Notes: generated by a model from the sequence alone, not told the origin. Counted from the first letter of the stretch, positions 42,373-57,992 are shown. The stretch is 64,000 nucleotides of DNA from Acetobacteraceae bacterium (GCA_947455205.1 CANGNF010000006.1:1-64000), one strand, 5' to 3'. Made by a program: numbers and translations.

Positions 42373-43970
42373 CCAACGTCGCCGATGCCGTCGTCAAGCG
42401 GCTGGCCCAGCATGGCGTCAAGCGCATCTGGGGCGTGCCCGGCGGCGATTGCAGCCTGGATATCCTGGACGCCGCCGCCCGCCACGGCATCCACTACGTG
42501 CTGACCCGCACGGAAGGCGGCGCCGCGATGATGGCAATGGCCGACGCGCAGATCACCGGCGCGCCCGGCGTGCTGCTGACCACGCGTGGCCCCGGCCTGA
42601 CCAACGGCGCCAACGGCATCGCCTGCGCCAGCCTGGACCGCGTGCCGCTGCTGGTGCTGGCGGATGGGCACGAGACCGACATGGGCCACGTCTCCCACCA
42701 GCGCTACGACCAGATGGCGCTGATGGCACCGCTGGTGAAGGCCACCAGCGTGCTGGAGAGCGGCGACCCCGTGGCCGAGGTGGACCGGCTGATGGCGACG
42801 GCCATGGCGGGGCCGGCGGGTCCGGTCTACCTGGAAATGGTCGGCCAGCGCCTGCGGGCGCCCTTCACCGCCGTGGAGCGCCCGCTGCCCGCGCCGCCGC
42901 AGCCGCCGGTGCCGGACGACCAGGCGCTTGCCGCCGCCCGCGCCGTGCTGGCCAAGGCGAAGCGCCCGATCATCATCGCGGGCTTGCAGGCGCGCGACGA
43001 GGCCGCCGCCGCCGGGCTGCGCTGGCTGGCCAGCCAGTGGGAAGCCCCGGTGCTCGCCACCTGCATGGGCAAGGGCGCGTTGAGCGACACGCATGAATGG
43101 GCGCTCGGCCCCTTCATCTCCGGCGCCGCCGAGGACCCGATGCTGCGCGCCGCCGACTGCATCGTGCTGTACGGCGCCGACCCCATCGAGTTCATGCCCA
43201 AGGCCTGGGCCTATGCCGCAACGCCGGTGGTGGAACTGACCACCCACACCCATGCCCGGCCCTACCTGACGCCGCAGGCCCAGGTGGTCGGCGACCTCTC
43301 CCAGGCCGCGATGGCGCTGGAGGACGCTGTGCTGCCCGGCGGCTGGAGCGTGGAGCAGGTGGCCGAGGCACGCGAGACGATGCGCGCCCTGGCCCGCACG
43401 GAAAGCACCGGCATCGCCCCGCACCAGTTGGTGGAAGCCGCCATGCAGGTGGCGCCGGAGGGCACGCGCGTGACCGCCGATGCCGGCGCACATATCCTGC
43501 CCGCGGTGGCGCTGTGGCGTTCGCGCCAGGCGTTGGATTTCTTCATCACCCGCGGCCTGGCCACCATGGCCTATGCGCTGCCCAACGCCATCGGCGCCGC
43601 GCTGGCCGATCCCTCGAAGCCCGTGCTGGCCTTCACCGGCGATGGCGGGCTGATGATGGGCGCGGGCGAACTCGGCACCGCCGTGCAGGAAGGCGCCAAC
43701 GTCAAGGTGGTGGTGTTCAACGACGCCTCGATCGCGCTGATCGAGGTGAAGCAGCGCCGCCGGCAATTCCCGCTGTATGGCATGCGCTACCCGGGCGCCG
43801 ATTTCGCCGCCGTGGCGCGCGGCTTCGGCTGCGCGGCGCTGCGGGTGGAAAGCCTGGAGCAGCTGCTGCCGGCCCTGCAGGAAGCCTTCGCCACGCCGGG
43901 GCCCGTGCTGCTGGACGTGGCGGTGGATGGCCAAGCCTATCACAGCCTGGTGCCGGCGCTGCGCGGGTAG
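42369..43970 (+). CDS. ThDP-dependent enzyme (acetolactate synthase/benzoylformate decarboxylase family)
   Basis: The 533 residues follow the three-domain ThDP plan. The activating glutamate is E49 in LTRTEGGAAMMAMA. The diphosphate/Mg motif is GDGGLMMG with the closing VVVFNDASIALIE about 30 residues on. Members form or cleave C-C bonds next to a carbonyl, as in acetolactate synthase, sulfoacetaldehyde acetyltransferase, oxalyl-CoA decarboxylase and benzoylformate decarboxylase. The operon begins with a TfdA-like dioxygenase, so a 2-oxoacid or aldehyde released by oxidation is a reasonable substrate. A small regulatory subunit typical of IlvB is absent. Confidence 0.87.
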   Translation: MTNVADAVVKRLAQHGVKRIWGVPGGDCSLDILDAAARHGIHYVLTRTEGGAAMMAMADAQITGAPGVLLTTRGPGLTNGANGIACASLDRVPLLVLADGHETDMGHVSHQRYDQMALMAPLVKATSVLESGDPVAEVDRLMATAMAGPAGPVYLEMVGQRLRAPFTAVERPLPAPPQPPVPDDQALAAARAVLAKAKRPIIIAGLQARDEAAAAGLRWLASQWEAPVLATCMGKGALSDTHEWALGPFISGAAEDPMLRAADCIVLYGADPIEFMPKAWAYAATPVVELTTHTHARPYLTPQAQVVGDLSQAAMALEDAVLPGGWSVEQVAEARETMRALARTESTGIAPHQLVEAAMQVAPEGTRVTADAGAHILPAVALWRSRQALDFFITRGLATMAYALPNAIGAALADPSKPVLAFTGDGGLMMGAGELGTAVQEGANVKVVVFNDASIALIEVKQRRRQFPLYGMRYPGADFAAVARGFGCAALRVESLEQLLPALQEAFATPGPVLLDVAVDGQAYHSLVPALRG

Positions 43971-43980
43971 CGCCGGATCG

Positions 43981-44012
43981 GGGCCGTTTCGCCGCACCCG
44001 GCGAAGCGGCCC
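43981..44012. terminator. Strong bidirectional hairpin terminator
   Basis: GGGCCGTTTCGCCG / CGGCGAAGCGGCCC pairs over 14 bp with one G-T wobble and a CACC loop. It fills most of the 51-bp gap between the convergent ThDP enzyme and hemN genes. Confidence 0.75.
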
Positions 44013-44021
44013 TGCGAAAGG

Positions 44022-45347
44022 CTACACCGCCGCGCTGTGGCGGCCGCTGCCGGTGCCCAGATAGGCGTCGAAGGCCGCCGCCACATGCCGCACATGGCGG
44101 CGCCCTTCCGGCGTCACCCGCAGGTAGTCGCGTTCCAGCGCGATGATGCCATCCGCGTCCAGCCGCGCCAGGGCGGGCATCGCCTCGTCCAGCACCACCG
44201 GCGGCAGGGCGCCCAGGTCCAGCGCGAAGTCGCACATCACCCGCTCGATCACGCCGCGCCGCAGCCGGTCGTCCTCGGTCAGGGCGCGGCCGCGCTTCAC
44301 CGGCAGGGCGCCTGCCTGGACGGCGGCCACGTACTTGCGCTCATCCGGCTCGTTCTGGGCATAGCCCGCCGGCAGGCTGCCGATGGCCGAGGCGCCCAGC
44401 CCGACGAGCGCCGGCGCCGCATCCGTGGTGTAGCCCTGGAAGTTGCGGCGCAGCTCGCCGTCGCGCCAGGCGATGGCCATCTCGTCCTCCGGCCGGGCGA
44501 AGTGGTCCAGCCCGATGGCGACATAGCCGGCCCGGGCCAGCACCGCCTCGGCGGCGTCGGCCTGCAGGATGCGTTCCAGCGCGCCGGGCAGGCTGGCGCT
44601 GTCGATGGCGTTCTGGTGCGGCTTCATCCAGGGCACATGGGCGTAGCCGAACACCGCCACCCGGTCCGCGCCCAGCTGGGCGGCGAAGCGCGCGGTGGCC
44701 TGCACCTCCGCCACGCCCTGGCCGGGCAGGCCGTACATCACGTCCACATTGATGCTGCCGATGCCATGCGCGCGCAGCCGCTCCACCGCGCTCTCCACGC
44801 AATCCTGGCTCTGCACCCGGCCGATGCGATGCTGCACCACCGGCGAGATGTCCTGCACCCCGAGCGAGGCGCGGGTCAGCCCGGCCTCGGCCAGCGCCGC
44901 CACGGTGGCGTCGTCCAGGCTGCGCGGATCCAGCTCGGCGGCCAACTCGGCGCCGGGGCGGAAGCCGTATTCCTCGCGGATCACATGCAGCACGCTGGCC
45001 AGGGCGGAGGCACCCAGCGCGGTCGGCGTGCCGCCACCCAGGTGCAGGTGGGCAATGCCGCCATGGCCGTGCAGCGCGCCGGCCAGCATCCGGGCCTCAG
45101 CCTCCAGCGCGGCGGCATAGGCCTCTATCCGGGCGCTGCTGCGGGTGACGGCGGTGTGGCAGCCGCAATACCAGCACAGCGATTTGCAGAACGGCACGTG
45201 CAGGTAAAGCGAAAGCGGCGTGCGCGCCGGCACCTGGCCCAGCCAGGTGCGATAGGCCGCGGGCTCCAGCGGGCCGAAATGCGGCGCCGTCGGGTAGCTG
45301 GTGTAGCGGGGGATATTGGCCAGGGCGTAGCTGATCGGCGGTGTCAT
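44022..45347 (-). CDS. hemN: Oxygen-independent coproporphyrinogen III dehydrogenase
   Basis: The 441-residue radical-SAM enzyme performs the anaerobic oxidative decarboxylation of coproporphyrinogen III to protoporphyrinogen IX in heme synthesis. The [4Fe-4S] motif is C54, C58 and C61 with C63 next (PFCKSLCWYCGCH), matching E. coli HemN. The N-terminal PRYTSYPTAPHF block is typical of true HemN, as distinct from HemW. The C-terminal HemN domain is full length. An FNR/FixK box lies about 42 bp upstream of the ATG, so expression under low oxygen by the FNR encoded in this window is likely. Confidence 0.95.
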   Translation of the reverse strand: MTPPISYALANIPRYTSYPTAPHFGPLEPAAYRTWLGQVPARTPLSLYLHVPFCKSLCWYCGCHTAVTRSSARIEAYAAALEAEARMLAGALHGHGGIAHLHLGGGTPTALGASALASVLHVIREEYGFRPGAELAAELDPRSLDDATVAALAEAGLTRASLGVQDISPVVQHRIGRVQSQDCVESAVERLRAHGIGSINVDVMYGLPGQGVAEVQATARFAAQLGADRVAVFGYAHVPWMKPHQNAIDSASLPGALERILQADAAEAVLARAGYVAIGLDHFARPEDEMAIAWRDGELRRNFQGYTTDAAPALVGLGASAIGSLPAGYAQNEPDERKYVAAVQAGALPVKRGRALTEDDRLRRGVIERVMCDFALDLGALPPVVLDEAMPALARLDADGIIALERDYLRVTPEGRRHVRHVAAAFDAYLGTGSGRHSAAV

Positions 45348-45382
45348 GCAGCCTGCGTAGCGCAGCGCGCGCCGCCGCCGCC

Positions 45383-45396
45383 TTGCGCCGGATCAA
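45383..45396 (-). promoter_or_regulatory. FNR/FixK box upstream of hemN
   Basis: TTGCGCCGGATCAA fits TTG(A/C)-N6-(T/G)CAA and has a perfect FNR half-site (ATCAA). It differs from the fnr upstream box at only two positions. The centre is about 42 bp from the hemN ATG, so a class-II promoter would start transcription almost at the start codon. The site overlaps the last codon of the cupin gene on the same strand. Confidence 0.65.
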
Positions 45397-45722
45397 CCCG
45401 GCGGCAGGTGCACCGCCAGCCACAGCGTCTCGGCGGCCGGGTCGGTCCAGGCCACCCGGTGCCGGCAGCCCGTCGGCAGCACCGCCCAGTCGCCGGCCGC
45501 CAGCGCGCGTTCGGTGCCATCGGCAAAGGCAAGCCGCGCCGCGCCGGCCAGCAGCAGCACGAACTCTGCATGCGCCTGGTCGTACCAGTCGCCGTCCCGC
45601 ACCGCGCGGGAAGCGATCCGCTCCACCCGCGCGCCGCCGGCCGCGGCCAACTCGGTAAAGCTCTCGCCGCCCGGCGCCGCCGCCGGGCCATCGCTGATCC
45701 GCCCGAAGCGCGGTGCCGTCAC
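45393..45722 (-). CDS. Small cupin-domain protein of the atzGE operon
   Basis: The protein has 109 residues from GTG 45722, overlapping the amidohydrolase stop (GTGA). It is a single cupin: WYDQAHAEFVLLLAGAARLAF carries the first motif, and DWAVLPTGCRHRVAW the second with its His. The first motif has one His (QAHAE) and an acidic residue, so metal binding is plausible. It is the last gene of the atzG-atzE-cupin operon. Cupins in such places can be sensors or small isomerases. No activity is assigned. Confidence 0.75.
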   Translation of the reverse strand: MTAPRFGRISDGPAAAPGGESFTELAAAGGARVERIASRAVRDGDWYDQAHAEFVLLLAGAARLAFADGTERALAAGDWAVLPTGCRHRVAWTDPAAETLWLAVHLPPG

Positions 45723-47119
45723 ACCGCGCCTGCCGCAAAGGCCGGCGCCACCGGGGCGGCGCAGACGCCGGCGGCTTCCAGCGCCGCGGCGGCCCGGAAC
45801 AGCAGCGCCTCGGTCCAGGGCTTGCCGATCAACTGCACGCCAATGGGCATCACGCCTTCCGCCCGCTGCACCGGCACCGTCACCACCGGCAGGCCCACGC
45901 CGCTGACCGGCTGGGTGAACAGCCCCATGGAGGGCCGCAGCGGCAGCGTCTCGCCATCCAGCTCCAGCGTCTCCTGGCCTATCGGCGTGGCCGGCACCGG
46001 GGTGGCCGGCGCGATCAGCACGTCCCAATCGGCCATCACCTCGCGCATCTGCGTGGCGGCCAGGGCGCGCACCCGCTGGGCATGGTTGACCCAGGCGGCC
46101 GGCAGCATCGCCCCGGCCAGCAGCCGGTCGACGATCAGCGGCTCGTAATCCTCCAACTGGGTCCGCAGCGTCGGCAGGTGCAGCGTGGCGCCCTCGCTGC
46201 TGGTGATGGTGAAGGCGGCGGCGCGGCTCGCCTCGGCCAGCGCCCATTCCACCTCGGCACTCGCGCCCAGCGCGGCGGCCACGGCGGCCACGGCGCGGCG
46301 CGCGGCCTCCGACTGGCGCTTGCCGAACCAGCCGCCCAGCCGCGCCACGCGCAGCCCGGCCAGGCCGGCGCCCAGGCCGGGCGTCGCCGCCTCCGGCGCG
46401 CGCGGCGCCTGGTGCGGGTCCTCGGCGTCCAGCCCCTGCAGCGCGTCGTAGCAGGCGGCCAGGTCGGCCACGCTGCGGGCAAACGGCCCGACATGGTCCA
46501 GCGAATAGACGAAGGGAAAGCTGCCGTGCCGCGACAGCCGCGAATAGGTCGGCTTGACCCCGAACAGCCCGTTCAGCGAAGACGGCACGCGGATGCTGCC
46601 ATTGGTGTCGGTACCCAGGCTCAGCGGCACCAGCCCGGCCGCGACGGCGGCGCCCGAGCCACCCGACGACCCGCCGGCGATGCGCGTCAGGTCGTGCGGA
46701 TTGCGGGCCGGGCCGTAATGGCTGTTCTCGGTGGTGAAGCCATAGGCGAACTCGTCCATGTTCAGCGCGCCGATGCACACCGCGCCCGCGGCCTTCAACT
46801 GCCGCACCAGGAAGCAGTCCCGCGTGGCCGGCGGCCGGCCGCGCAGCACCTTGCTGCCGGCCAGCGTGGTCAGCCCCTCCAGGTCGAACAGGTTCTTCGC
46901 CGCATAGGGCACGCCGGCCAGCGGGCCGGGGTCCTCGCCGCGGGCGATGCGCGCATCCACGGCAGCGGCCTCGGCCAATGCCCGTTCCGGCAGCAGCGCG
47001 GTGAAGGCGTTGACCTGGGGGTTCAGTGCCTCGGCACGGGCCAGCGCGGTGCGCGCCACCTCCACCGCGGTGGTCTGCCCGGCCCGGATCCGGCTGGCGA
47101 TCTCCAGCGCCGGGCTCAT
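45719..47119 (-). CDS. atzE: AtzE-family amidohydrolase (amidase-signature)
   Basis: The protein has 466 residues from ATG 47119. The amidase-signature triad is visible: K75 in PYAAKNLFD, the cis-Ser S151/S152 in IAGGSSGGSG, and the Ser nucleophile S175 in GTDTNGSIRVP. The segment GALNMDEFAYGFTTENSHYG and the length fit AtzE, the 1-carboxybiuret hydrolase of cyanuric-acid breakdown. AtzE needs the small GatC-like AtzG, which is encoded immediately upstream with an ATGA overlap. AtzD or other s-triazine genes are not in the window, so the real substrate may be another ureido or amide compound. Confidence 0.87.
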   Translation of the reverse strand: MSPALEIASRIRAGQTTAVEVARTALARAEALNPQVNAFTALLPERALAEAAAVDARIARGEDPGPLAGVPYAAKNLFDLEGLTTLAGSKVLRGRPPATRDCFLVRQLKAAGAVCIGALNMDEFAYGFTTENSHYGPARNPHDLTRIAGGSSGGSGAAVAAGLVPLSLGTDTNGSIRVPSSLNGLFGVKPTYSRLSRHGSFPFVYSLDHVGPFARSVADLAACYDALQGLDAEDPHQAPRAPEAATPGLGAGLAGLRVARLGGWFGKRQSEAARRAVAAVAAALGASAEVEWALAEASRAAAFTITSSEGATLHLPTLRTQLEDYEPLIVDRLLAGAMLPAAWVNHAQRVRALAATQMREVMADWDVLIAPATPVPATPIGQETLELDGETLPLRPSMGLFTQPVSGVGLPVVTVPVQRAEGVMPIGVQLIGKPWTEALLFRAAAALEAAGVCAAPVAPAFAAGAV

Positions 47120-47304
47120 GGCCGGAACACCGGGGCGGGTTCGTCGGCCGGCGCCACCGGCACGGCCAGTGCCGGGGCGGCGGTGCGGACCACCAGGGCC
47201 AGCGCCGCGGCCACCTGGGCCTGGCGCGCCGCGTCCAGCTTCAGCCCCACCATCGGCGCGGCGGCCGCGACATGCGCGGCGGGGTCGAACTCCGGGTCCA
47301 GCAT
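47116..47304 (-). CDS. atzG: AtzG-like small subunit (DUF4089, GatC-like)
   Basis: This 62-residue protein starts MLDPEFDPAAHV and continues with a helix, LKLDAARQAQVAAALALVVRTAAPALA, here quoted only in part: LDAARQAQVAAALALV. Length, helical character and the ATGA overlap with atzE identify it as the AtzG-type partner that stabilises AtzE, as GatC does for GatA. It is divergent from glgE across 152 bp, where I see no clear promoter or operator. It is the first gene of the operon. Confidence 0.75.
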   Translation of the reverse strand: MLDPEFDPAAHVAAAAPMVGLKLDAARQAQVAAALALVVRTAAPALAVPVAPADEPAPVFRP

Positions 47305-47456
47305 CGGCAAGGCTCTCCTGTGGCGTGCAGCCTGCCATGCTGGAACCGTGCCGCCCAGCAGCCCCCCTGCTCGCGCAGCGGTGAAGTCGCGCCCGGTGCA
47401 GCCCCGGCGGTAGCGGCCGCGTTGGCCCCCCACGTCGTCATCGGGGGTGGGGTTGC

Positions 47457-50400
47457 ATGGCAGGAAAGGGCAGCGGAGGCCCCCGGGCGAAGCGCGTGGC
47501 CGCGCGGCCGGCACCGGCCGAGGCGCCGCCGGTGGCAGCGGCCGCCGTGCCGACGCCAGCGGGCGCCGTGGCCATGCCACCGCCGGCATCGGCCGCCAAC
47601 GCCAACCTGCCGGCCGCCCCGGCGCCCAGCCTGTACCTGGTGAACCCGCTGCTGGTCGGCCCGTTGCCGGGGTGGGAGGCGCTGTTCGCCCATGTCGCCG
47701 GCCTGGGCTGCAACGCCGTTTTGCTGGCACCGCCGACCCAGCCCGGCCCCACCGGCAACCTGTACCACCTGGGCGACCCGGACCTGCCGCACCCCTGCCT
47801 GGAAGCCGCCAGCCTGACCGCCGCGCTGGCGCAGCTGGCCGAGGCCGCCCGCCGCCACGGCCTGGCGCTGTACCTGGACCTGGTGCTGGACCGCGCCGCC
47901 AGCGCCGGCGGCTTTGCCGCGCGCAACCCCGCCTGGTTCAACCCCTCCGCCGCTGCCGGACCGCCCGACCCGCGCCTGCCGCCCCGAGAGGACGGCACCA
48001 TCACCGCGCGCCTGAAGGACCCCGCCCTGCGGCAGGATTGGCTGCGCCGCGTGCAGGGCTGGGTGCAGGCGGGTGTCGCCGGCTTCCGCTGCCTGCACCC
48101 CCAGGCGGTGCCGCCTGAATTCTGGCGCACGCTGACCGCCGCCCTGCCGGAGACGCGCTTCATCGCCTGGACCCCGGGCCTGGCCGCGGCGGCGCAGCAG
48201 GACCTGGCCGGGCTGGGCTTTGCCGCCTGCTGCAGCAGCCTGGCCTGGTGGGACCTGCGCGGCGAATGGCTGGCCGAGGAAGCCCGCCGCCTGGAAGCGG
48301 TGGCGCCGGCGCTGGCCACGGTGGAGGTGCCCTTCGGCCCGCGCCTGGCCGCCGCCGAGCCAACCCCGCTGCTGGCCGAACGCCATGCCCGCCGCCACCT
48401 GGCCCTGGCGGCCGGCTGCGGCGCCGGGCTGCTGTTGCCCATGGGCTGCGAATACGGCGCGCCGCGCCCGCTGGATGCAACGCGCGACCGCCCCGGCGAC
48501 TGGGCCGCGCTGCAGGCGCATCCGCCGCTGGACCTGCGCGACGCGGTGCGCGCCGCCAATGCCCAACTGGCCCGGCGCGGGCTGGAACGCCTGGCACTGC
48601 AGCCGCTCACCGGCCCTGGCGGCCGGGCCACGGCCTTGCTGGCGTCCCAGCCCGGCCAAGCCAGCGTGGTCGTGGCCAATGCCTCCCTGCGGACCGAGGC
48701 GGTGGTGCCGGTGGCGGCGCTGCTGGCGCAGGCCAGCCAGCCCTTGGCCCGGCTGCTGCCGGCCGAGGGCGCGCCGCTCGGCCCCGGCGCCGAACTTCGA
48801 CTGGCGCCCGGCGAGGTGCTGGTGCTGGGCGCCGAGGCCGCCAGCCCGGTGCGCGCCCCGGCCCAGCCGGAGCCGGGCAAGCGGCACGTCACCGCCGGCG
48901 AGACCGCCATCGCCGCCGCCAACCAGCCGCGCATCGGCGTGGAGGCGGTGACCCCCGCGGTGGATGGCGGCCTGTTCGCGGTGAAGCGCGTGGTCGGCGA
49001 GAGCGTCACCGTGGCCTGCGACCTGGTCTGCGACGGCCACGACAAGCTGGCGGCCATGCTGTGCTGGCGCGCCGCCGATGCCGATGAGTGGGCCGAGGTG
49101 CCGATGCGCCCGCTCGGCAACGACCGCTGGACCGCCAGCTTTCCGCTGCAACGGCTGGGGCGGCACCTGTTCCGCGTGGAGGCCTGGCGCGACGCCTTTG
49201 CCACCTGGCGCGATGAGGTGGAGAAGAAGCACGCCGCCGGCCTGGACCTGACGCTGGAACTGGAGGAGGGGCGCCTGCTGCTGGCCGCCGCCGCCGGCCG
49301 CGCCGGTGGCGCGCTGCAGGAACTGGCCGTGGGCCTGGTCGGCGCCGGCACCGCCGAGCGGCTGCACTGCCTGCTGGCACCCGACACCGCCCGCTTGATG
49401 CACGCCGCCGATGACCGCCCGTTCCGCGCCCGCAGCGCCGAGGTGCCGGTGGAGGCCGAGCGCCGCGCCGCCGCCTTCGCCGCCTGGTACGAGCTGTTTC
49501 CGCGCAACTATGGCGGCTTCCGCGGCGTGGTCGCGGAACTGCCGCACATCCGCGCCATGGGCTTCGACGTGCTGTACTTCCCGCCGATCCACCCGATCGG
49601 CCGCAGCAACCGCAAGGGCCGCAACAACAGCCTGCAGCCGGCGGCGGACGACCCCGGCAGCCCCTACGCCATCGGCAGCGAGCAGGGCGGGCATGACGCG
49701 CTGGAACCCGGCCTGGGCACGCTGGAGGATTTTTCGGCGTTGCGCGAAGCCGCGGCCCAGCATGGGCTGGAATTGGCGATCGACTTTGCCATCCAGTGCA
49801 GCCCCGACCACCCCTGGCTGAAGCAGCACCCGGAGTGGTTCGACTGGCGGCCGGACGGATCGCTGCGTTACGCCGAGAACCCGCCGAAGAAATACCAGGA
49901 CATCGTCAACGTCGATTTCTACCGCGACGGCGCGGTGCCCGGCCTGTGGCTGGCGCTGCGCGACGTGGTGGCGTTCTGGTGCCGCCAGGGCGTCCGCATC
50001 TTCCGCGTGGACAACCCGCACACCAAGCCGCTGCCGTTCTGGCAATGGCTGATTGGCGACATCCGCGCCGAGCACCCCGACGCAATCTTCCTGGCCGAGG
50101 CCTTCACCCGGCCGAAGGTGATGTATCGCCTGGGCAAGCTCGGCTTCACCCAGAGCTACAGCTACTTCACCTGGCGCAACACCAAGGCCGAGATCATCGA
50201 ATACCTCGAGGAGCTGGCCACCCCCGAGGTCGCGGCGGTCTATCGCCCGAACTTCTTCGTCAACACGCCGGACATCAACCCGCCCTTCCTGCAGACCGGC
50301 GGCCGCGCCGCGCACCTGATCCGCGCCGCGCTGGCCGCCACCACCGGCGCGCTGTGGGGCGTGTTCCAGGGCTTCGAGCTGTGCGACGCCACGCCGCTGC

Positions 50401-50824
50401 CGGGGCGCGAGGAATACCTCGACAGCGACAAGTACGAGATCCGCCGTCGTCCGCAGCGCGCCGCTGGCGACATCGTTGACGAAATCCGCCGCCTCAACGC
50501 GATCCGCCGGGCCAATCCGGCGTTGCACCGCCAAACCGGGATCGCCTTCCACAATGCGTTCAATGACCAGGTTCTGTGGTTCCGCCGCGAGGACCAGACC
50601 CGCGACAACGTGCTGCTCATCGGCATCAGCCTCGACCCGTTCCGGCCACAGCAGGCCAGCGTCGAATTGCCGCTGTGGGAATGGGGGCTGCCCGACGGCG
50701 CCAGCCTGGAAGTCGAGGATCTGATGCAGGGCCACCGCTTCACCTGGCACGGCAAGCAGCAGGTGCTGCGCTTCGATGCCGCCATGCCCTTCGGCATCTG
50801 GCGCGTTCGCCCCACGGGTGACGC

Positions 50825-50828
<4 letters not shown>
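47457..50828 (+). CDS. glgE: GlgE maltosyltransferase with an extra degenerate GH13 domain at the N-terminus
   Basis: GlgE extends alpha-1,4-glucan with maltose-1-phosphate. At 1123 residues it is far longer than the usual 650-700. The GlgE part occupies about 470-1123, with nucleophile D852 in FRVDNPHTKPLPFW, acid/base E881 in FLAEAFTRP, and D939 in NTPDINP. Residues 1-55 are Ala/Pro-rich. Residues about 56-440 resemble an alpha-amylase barrel plus beta domain, but the nucleophile site reads GVAGFRCLHP, with C212 in place of Asp, so this half appears inactive. It overlaps treS by ATGA and begins the alpha-glucan/trehalose operon. Confidence 0.92.
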
Positions 50829-56177
<5,349 letters not shown>

Positions 56178-56181
<4 letters not shown>

Positions 56182-57992
56182 GCGGCTTCACCCAGGCCAC
56201 CACCTGGGGCGCCACGCTGCTGGCCCCGGGCCGCACCCGCTTCCGCCTGTGGGCACCGGATGCCGAGGCGCCGGCGCTGGAAGTGGAGGGCCGGCCACCC
56301 CAGCCGATGCTGGCGGAGGCCGATGGCTGGTACGCCGCCGAGGCGCCGGTCGGTGCCGGCGCGCGCTACCGCTTCCGCGTCTCGCCCGACCTGCTGGTGC
56401 CGGACCCCGCCTCTCGGCTACAGGCCGGCGGCGTGCACGATGCCTCCGTGGTGGTGGACCCCGCCGCCTACCCCTGGCAGCACCCGGACTGGCAGGGCCG
56501 CCCCTGGCACGAGGTGGTGCTGTACGAGGTGCATGTCGGCGCGCTCGGCGGCTTCGCCGGCGTGCAGGCGCAGCTGCCACGGCTGCGCGATCTCGGCGTC
56601 ACCGCCATCGAGCTGATGCCGATCGGTGCCTTTCCCGGCCAGCGCGGCTGGGGCTACGACGGCGTGCTGCCCTATGCGCCGCACCCGCCCTACGGCACGC
56701 CGGAGGAGCTGAAGGCGCTGGTCGATGCCGCGCATGGGCTCGGCCTGCTGGTCTTCCTGGACGTGGTCTACAACCACTTCGGCCCTGATGGCGCCTACCT
56801 GCACGCCTTCGCCAGGCCGTTCTTCAACGAGGGCATCCACACCCCCTGGGGGGCCGCCATCGACTTCCGCCAGCCGGCGGTGCGCGCCTACTTCGAGGAC
56901 AACGCGCTGCTCTGGCTGAACGAGTACCGCTTCGACGGCCTGCGCTTCGACGCCGTCCACGCCATCGCGGAAGCCGATTGGCTGGACAGCCTGGCCAGCC
57001 GGCTGCGGCGGGAGACGCCGGGCCGCCACATCCACCTGGTGCTGGAGAACGAGCACAACGCCGCCCGCCACCTGATGCCGCGGGGCGACTTCAACGCGCA
57101 GTGGAACGACGACGGCCACAACATCCTGCACCCGCTGCTGACGGGAGAGAAGGAAGGCTACTACGAGGATTTCCACGACCAGGGCGCCACCAAGCTGGCG
57201 ACGATGCTGGCCGAGGGCTTCCTGTTCCAGGGCCAGCACTCCGCGCATCTCGGCGCCCCGCGGGGCGAGCCGAGCGGCCACCTGCCGCCCACCGCCTTCG
57301 TGCTGTTCCTGCAGAACCACGACCAGGTCGGCAACCGCGCCTTCGGTGAACGCCTGGCCGCGCTGGCCCACCCGCAGGCGCTGCACGCCGCCACCGCGCT
57401 GCTGCTGCTCAGCCCGCAGATCCCGTTGCTGTTCATGGGCGAGGAATGGGCGGCGACAGCGCCCTTCCTGTTCTTCACCGATCACAATGCGGAACTGGCC
57501 CCACTGGTGACGGCCGGCCGGCGCCGCGAATTCGCCAAATTCGCCGCCTTCCAGGACCCGGCGCGGCGCGAGACCATCCCGGACCCGAACGACCCCGCCA
57601 CCTTCCAGGCCTCAATCCCCGACCCGGCGGAGGCCGCGGCGCCGCACCATGCCGAGACGCTGGCGCTGCATCGGAGCCTGCTGGCGCTGCGCCACCGGCA
57701 CATCGTGCCGCGCCTGCCCGGGGCGCAGGCACTGGGCGCGCGGGCGGTGGGGGATGACGCGGTGCTGGCCCGCTGGCGCCTGGGCGATGGCGCCACGCTG
57801 ACCATCGCCACCAACCTCGGCCCGCGCCACGCGGCCTGCGCCGCCACTGGCACGCCGCTTTATGAAAGCCTGGCCGGCGCCGCCGCCACCCTGGGCACCG
57901 GCAGCCTGCTGCCGCGTTGCAGCATCGTTCTGCTCGACCCTCCCGGCCAGCCTGGCCCGGCGGACGGGCCGATGATGAAGGGGCCGGGATGA
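56178..57992 (+). CDS. treZ: Malto-oligosyltrehalose trehalohydrolase
   Basis: TreZ releases trehalose from maltooligosyltrehalose made by TreY. The 604 residues show the short N-terminal CBM48-like domain and a GH13 barrel with D258 (LRFDAVHAI), E290 (LVLENEHN) and D382 ([13 protein letters not shown]). The FMGEEW block after the barrel is typical of TreZ. It overlaps both neighbours by ATGA. Its partner TreY is two genes downstream, with malQ inserted between. Confidence 0.95.

Noticed and set aside
47241-50750. A 1169-codon minus-strand frame opposite glgE.
   Set aside because: It is an antisense shadow of glgE with Gln/Arg/Gly/His composition and no domain; glgE catalytic residues fix the true strand.
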